A stretch of 64,000 nucleotides of DNA. Origin: Microbacterium sp. SS28. GTDB taxonomy: Bacteria > Actinomycetota > Actinomycetes > Actinomycetales > Microbacteriaceae. Positions 61,586-64,000 of the stretch are shown here, piece after piece. The translations under genes were made by a program, and so were the position numbers. Under the pieces are notes generated by a model. The model was not told where the DNA came from and ran no database searches. It saw only the letters and a program-made list of their open reading frames with translations. Within the stretch, counting starts at the first letter, position 1. Every line of letters begins with the position of its first letter. The stretch covers positions 258,794 through 322,793 of the forward strand of contig NZ_JAKWJP010000005.1 of the NCBI RefSeq assembly GCF_022761035.1, read 5' to 3'.

Positions 61586-62470
61586 TCAGCTGCGCAGCTC
61601 GAGCGTGCAGCACTTGATTCCGCCGCCGCCGAGCAGCAGCTCGGACAGGTCGACGAGCACGGGGTTGTAGCCGCGCTCGCGCAGCTGCGCCTCGAAGCCC
61701 TTCGCGCGCGGCGAGATGATGACGTTGAGGCCGTCGCTGGCCGAGTTGAGGCCGAAGACCGAGCCGTCGGCGTCGCTCACGCGGATGGCGTCGGGGTAGC
61801 GCTCGGCGAGGATCGCCTGGCTGCGCTCGTCGAACGCGTGCTCCAGGTAGGCGATGTTCGCGCGCTCGACGCCGCCCGGGCCTTCGACAGGATCGAGCAC
61901 GGCGATCGCCGTGTCGAGGTGGTAGAACCGCGGGTCGACGAGGGTGAGGCTCACGACATCCTTGCCGAACACGCGCGCGAGCTCGCCGTGGCTGTCGCCC
62001 GTCGAGCGGAATCCCATGCCGGCGAGGATCGCGTCGCCGACGAGCAGGAAGTCGCCCTCGCCCTCGTTGACCTCGACGGGCTCGGCGACGTCGAACCCGT
62101 TGTCGCGGAACCAGTCCATGAACGCGGGGCCCTCGGGCACGCGCTCCTGGAAGCGGAACTTGGCGCCGTAGGCCGTCCCGCCGATGACGAAGCCGCCGTT
62201 GGCCGTGTAGACCATGTCGGGCAGGCCCTCGATCGGGTCGATGAGCTCGACCTCGTGGCCCAGGGCGAGGTAGGTGTCGTAGAGCGACTGCCACTGCCGC
62301 ACGGCGAGCGCCGTGTCGGTCGGGTTGGCCGGCTCCATCCACGGGTTGATCGTGTAGCTGACCGTGAAGTGCTCGGGACGGCACATCAGGTAGCGGCGGT
62401 GCTGCTGGATCCGGGTCTGGGTCCGGGTCTGGGTCACGGTGGCCTCCGGCGCGGGCGCGGTGTTCTGCAT
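61586..62470 (-). CDS. Arginine deiminase-superfamily hydrolase (dimethylargininase/arginine dihydrolase-like)
   Basis: A 294-residue protein of the guanidine-modifying superfamily. It shows LMCRPEHFTVSYTINPWM, YTANGG, a His-containing YHLDTAIAVLD and the catalytic Cys pair near the C-terminus (GGGIKCCTL). Most relatives are annotated as dimethylargininase, but Asn42 (NPWM) and Asn91 (TANGG) are 49 residues apart, like Asn22 and Asn71 reported for the cyanobacterial arginine dihydrolase ArgZ, which makes ornithine directly. Pairing with rocD supports this. ATG at 62470 was chosen for spacing from AAGGAG; ATG at 62479 is too close to it. A Thr/Gln/Arg repeat lies at residues 13-20. Confidence 0.85.
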   Translation of the reverse strand: MQNTAPAPEATVTQTRTQTRIQQHRRYLMCRPEHFTVSYTINPWMEPANPTDTALAVRQWQSLYDTYLALGHEVELIDPIEGLPDMVYTANGGFVIGGTAYGAKFRFQERVPEGPAFMDWFRDNGFDVAEPVEVNEGEGDFLLVGDAILAGMGFRSTGDSHGELARVFGKDVVSLTLVDPRFYHLDTAIAVLDPVEGPGGVERANIAYLEHAFDERSQAILAERYPDAIRVSDADGSVFGLNSASDGLNVIISPRAKGFEAQLRERGYNPVLVDLSELLLGGGGIKCCTLELRS

Positions 62471-62679
62471 GGGAATCATGCTCCTTCGAACGTGCGGCGG
62501 ACTCTGTCCACTGGCCCGCCGGCCCCCGACCCGCTGTGTTCGCCCAGGAACTCCAGCTGCCAGGGGAAGCGACACGGGCACGCCGCTCCCATTGTCTCAC
62601 GCAGGTTGCGGATCTCCTGTGACCGGATGCCGCACGAGAGCGTCTTCCGTGTCGCCGGCTGCCCGCCCGGGAGAGAGGG

Positions 62680-63693
62680 TCAGGCGACGACCACGACCTT
62701 GCCCACGGTGTGGCCCGCGTCGAGATGGGCGAGCGCCGCCCCCGCCGCGTCGAGCGGGTAGCTGCGCTCGATCACGGGGCGCACGCGACCAGCCGCGACG
62801 AGGTCGAGCAGCTGCCGCAGCACCTCCGGCTTCGCGGTCGCCGCGAGAGGACGGAGGCCGCGCCGCGACGCGATCGACAGCACCGACGCCTTGAGGATGC
62901 GCCCGATCGGCCCGAGTATCCGGCCTCCCTCGCCCGAGACGAGCACGACGCGGCCGCCCGGACGGACGAGCCGCCGAAGCGCCCTCAGCGGTGCCGTGCC
63001 CGCGATGTCGAGGACCGCGTCGAACGAGTCGTCGGGGATCTCCGCCGAGCCCGGCTGGACGGCGCGGTAGTCGAAGACGCGCGACGCACCCAGCCCCGCC
63101 ACGAGCTCCATCGACCGCTCCCCCGTCAGTGCCCACACGTCGACGCCGCGGTCGACCGAGAGCTGCACCGCGAAGGTCCCGACGCCGCCCGACGCGCCGA
63201 TCACGAGCACGCGGCCGCCTTCGCCGACATCCGCGAGCGCGAGCGCCTGCCACGCGGTCCCGGCCGCGATGGGGAGGGATGCCGCGTCGGACGGCTGCAC
63301 CGAGAGGGGGCGTGCGACGAGCCGGCCGACCGGTGCCATGCAGTAGGAGCCGAGTCCGCCGCCGGGCAGCTCACCGACGACCTCATCGCCGAGCGCGAGG
63401 TCCGCGACGCCCTCGCCGACACCCACGACGGTTCCCGCGACGTCCATGCCGCGCACGGCATGCTTCGGTCGACGCAGGCCGAAGATGAGTCGCAGCAGCA
63501 GGGGCTCGCCGCGCATCAGGTGCGTGTCGGCCGCGTTGAGGCCCGTCGCGCGGACCCGCAGGAGCACCTCGCCCGTCGTGGGGCGGGGCACCGGGAGGGT
63601 CTCGTCCGCAATGGTCTCGGGGCCTCCGTACCGGTGCTGCGTCCACGCGGTCATCGTCGCGGGCAGAGCCGCGGCATCCGTCTGCCGGTTCAT
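62680..63693 (-). CDS. MDR-family NAD(P)-dependent oxidoreductase, zinc-free
   Basis: A 337-residue medium-chain dehydrogenase/reductase of the quinone-oxidoreductase type. The nucleotide-binding motif GASGGVGTFAVQL, RGMDVAGTVVGVG, and GTAWQAL are visible; the Cys/His zinc ligands of alcohol dehydrogenases are missing. The likely reaction is reduction of a quinone or an enone with NADPH. It starts one base past the stop of the small XRE regulator gene, in the same direction, so both are probably one operon. Confidence 0.89.
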   Translation of the reverse strand: MNRQTDAAALPATMTAWTQHRYGGPETIADETLPVPRPTTGEVLLRVRATGLNAADTHLMRGEPLLLRLIFGLRRPKHAVRGMDVAGTVVGVGEGVADLALGDEVVGELPGGGLGSYCMAPVGRLVARPLSVQPSDAASLPIAAGTAWQALALADVGEGGRVLVIGASGGVGTFAVQLSVDRGVDVWALTGERSMELVAGLGASRVFDYRAVQPGSAEIPDDSFDAVLDIAGTAPLRALRRLVRPGGRVVLVSGEGGRILGPIGRILKASVLSIASRRGLRPLAATAKPEVLRQLLDLVAAGRVRPVIERSYPLDAAGAALAHLDAGHTVGKVVVVA

Positions 63694-63694
63694 G

Positions 63695-63913
63695 TCAAGA
63701 CTCCTCGGGGTACTGGAAGACGTCGTCGAGGCCTCGGCCGAAGACGCGCGAGAGCTGGAAGGCGAGCTCGAGGCTCGGCGAGTACCGGCCCTGCTCGATC
63801 GCGATGAGCGTTTGGCGGGTGACGCCGACGCGACGGGCGAGTTCGGCCTGCGTGAGGCCCTCGGTCTCGCGGAGAAGGCGGATGGAGTTGGTGACGCGCG
63901 TGGGCTTGACCAT
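63695..63913 (-). CDS. Small XRE-type helix-turn-helix regulator
   Basis: A 72-residue single-domain DNA-binding protein. The helix-turn-helix reads LTQAELARRVGVTRQTLIAI, followed by EQGRYSPSLELAFQLSRVFG, as in the YozG/HipB-like small regulators. ATG at 63913; a GTG one codon earlier overlaps the stop of the membrane protein gene. This pair of a small membrane protein and a small XRE protein is common in Gram-positive bacteria and usually autoregulated. Confidence 0.88.
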   Translation of the reverse strand: MVKPTRVTNSIRLLRETEGLTQAELARRVGVTRQTLIAIEQGRYSPSLELAFQLSRVFGRGLDDVFQYPEES

Positions 63914-64000
63914 CACTGGAATCCCCGGCGGTAGCCGACGAGCCGCGCGATCCCGCCGAGCAGCGCCGAGAGGAAGAAGCCCAGGAAGAGCGCGTTGCCG
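63913..64000 (-). CDS. Membrane protein, C-terminal fragment cut by the window edge
   Basis: Only the last 28 codons are inside the window, ending at TGA (63915-63913). They encode a hydrophobic helix (NALFLGFFLSALLGGIA) and a basic end (RLVGYRRGFQ), so a small integral membrane protein with a cytoplasmic tail. It is coupled to the XRE regulator gene by an overlap. Confidence 0.65.
   Translation of the reverse strand, partial: GNALFLGFFLSALLGGIARLVGYRRGFQ

Noticed and set aside
62411..62434. 12-bp tandem repeat (CCGGGTCTGGGT twice) in the arginine-hydrolase gene
   Set aside because: A short in-frame repeat coding for a Thr/Gln/Arg stretch at a variable N-terminus; no sign of a CRISPR or phase-variable tract.

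Overview
The window is very GC-rich, densely coded DNA from a high-GC actinobacterium, most likely a member of the Microbacteriaceae close to Microbacterium. This rests on the GC-saturated third codon positions, many leaderless or GTG starts, ATGA/GTGA start-stop overlaps, a DUF7882 protein, a CelR-type cellulase operator and the constantly recurring heptamer GGATGCC/GGCATCC. It looks like a chromosomal segment specialised in plant-glycan and glycoside use. No rRNA, tRNA, CRISPR array, transposase or phage gene was seen, and no gene-free gap exceeds 300 bases.

Layout. 1-4.8 kb: palindrome-bearing 44-bp tandem repeats, a LacI regulator divergent from galTK, and a haloperoxidase-like hydrolase closed by a large hairpin repeat. 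4.8-10.6 kb: a beta-glucoside unit (MFS transporter and GH3 enzyme) divergent from a TetR regulator and a type-B carboxylesterase. 10.7-18.3 kb: a large secreted subtilase, an orphan beta-class DNA methyltransferase overlapping a lipoate-protein ligase with its accessory domain at the N-terminus, and a DEAD-box helicase with a Gly/Arg-rich tail. 18.5-24.0 kb: a secreted GH6 cellulase with CBM2 and a perfect CelR box, a monoacylglycerol-lipase-like hydrolase, a MarR/MFS pair and a secreted CE1-type esterase.

24.3-52.7 kb is the centrepiece. A TetR-GH2 operon diverges, across a 31-bp palindrome, from a tightly coupled nine-gene operon: lipoprotein binding protein, permease, permease-ATPase fusion, ATPase, GH3 with PA14, serine hydrolase, GH43, GH78 alpha-L-rhamnosidase and a DUF5060/DUF5605-like glycosidase. 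A LacI gene lies at its end. After a short block of small proteins and a MarR gene comes a complete L-rhamnose operon (rhaM-rhaI-esterase-rhaEW-rhaB-serine hydrolase) behind a LacI-type operator. Together these read as a rhamnoglycoside utilisation locus: a peptide-family ABC importer brings in oligosaccharides, cytoplasmic glycosidases and esterases trim them, and the released rhamnose goes to dihydroxyacetone phosphate and lactaldehyde/lactate.

52.8-64 kb: a 59-residue acidic protein, a DHA2 drug exporter, the conserved ATP-grasp/alpha-E/transglutaminase operon (carrying a small repeat insertion with an 18-bp duplication), a membrane-anchored molybdopterin oxidoreductase, an arginine-to-ornithine type hydrolase paired with ornithine aminotransferase, and, at the right edge, a membrane protein fragment, an XRE-type regulator and a zinc-free MDR oxidoreductase.

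Start sites were chosen from Shine-Dalgarno matches, leaderless promoter geometry and overlaps. Functions come from motifs read by eye, so substrate specificities are inferences.
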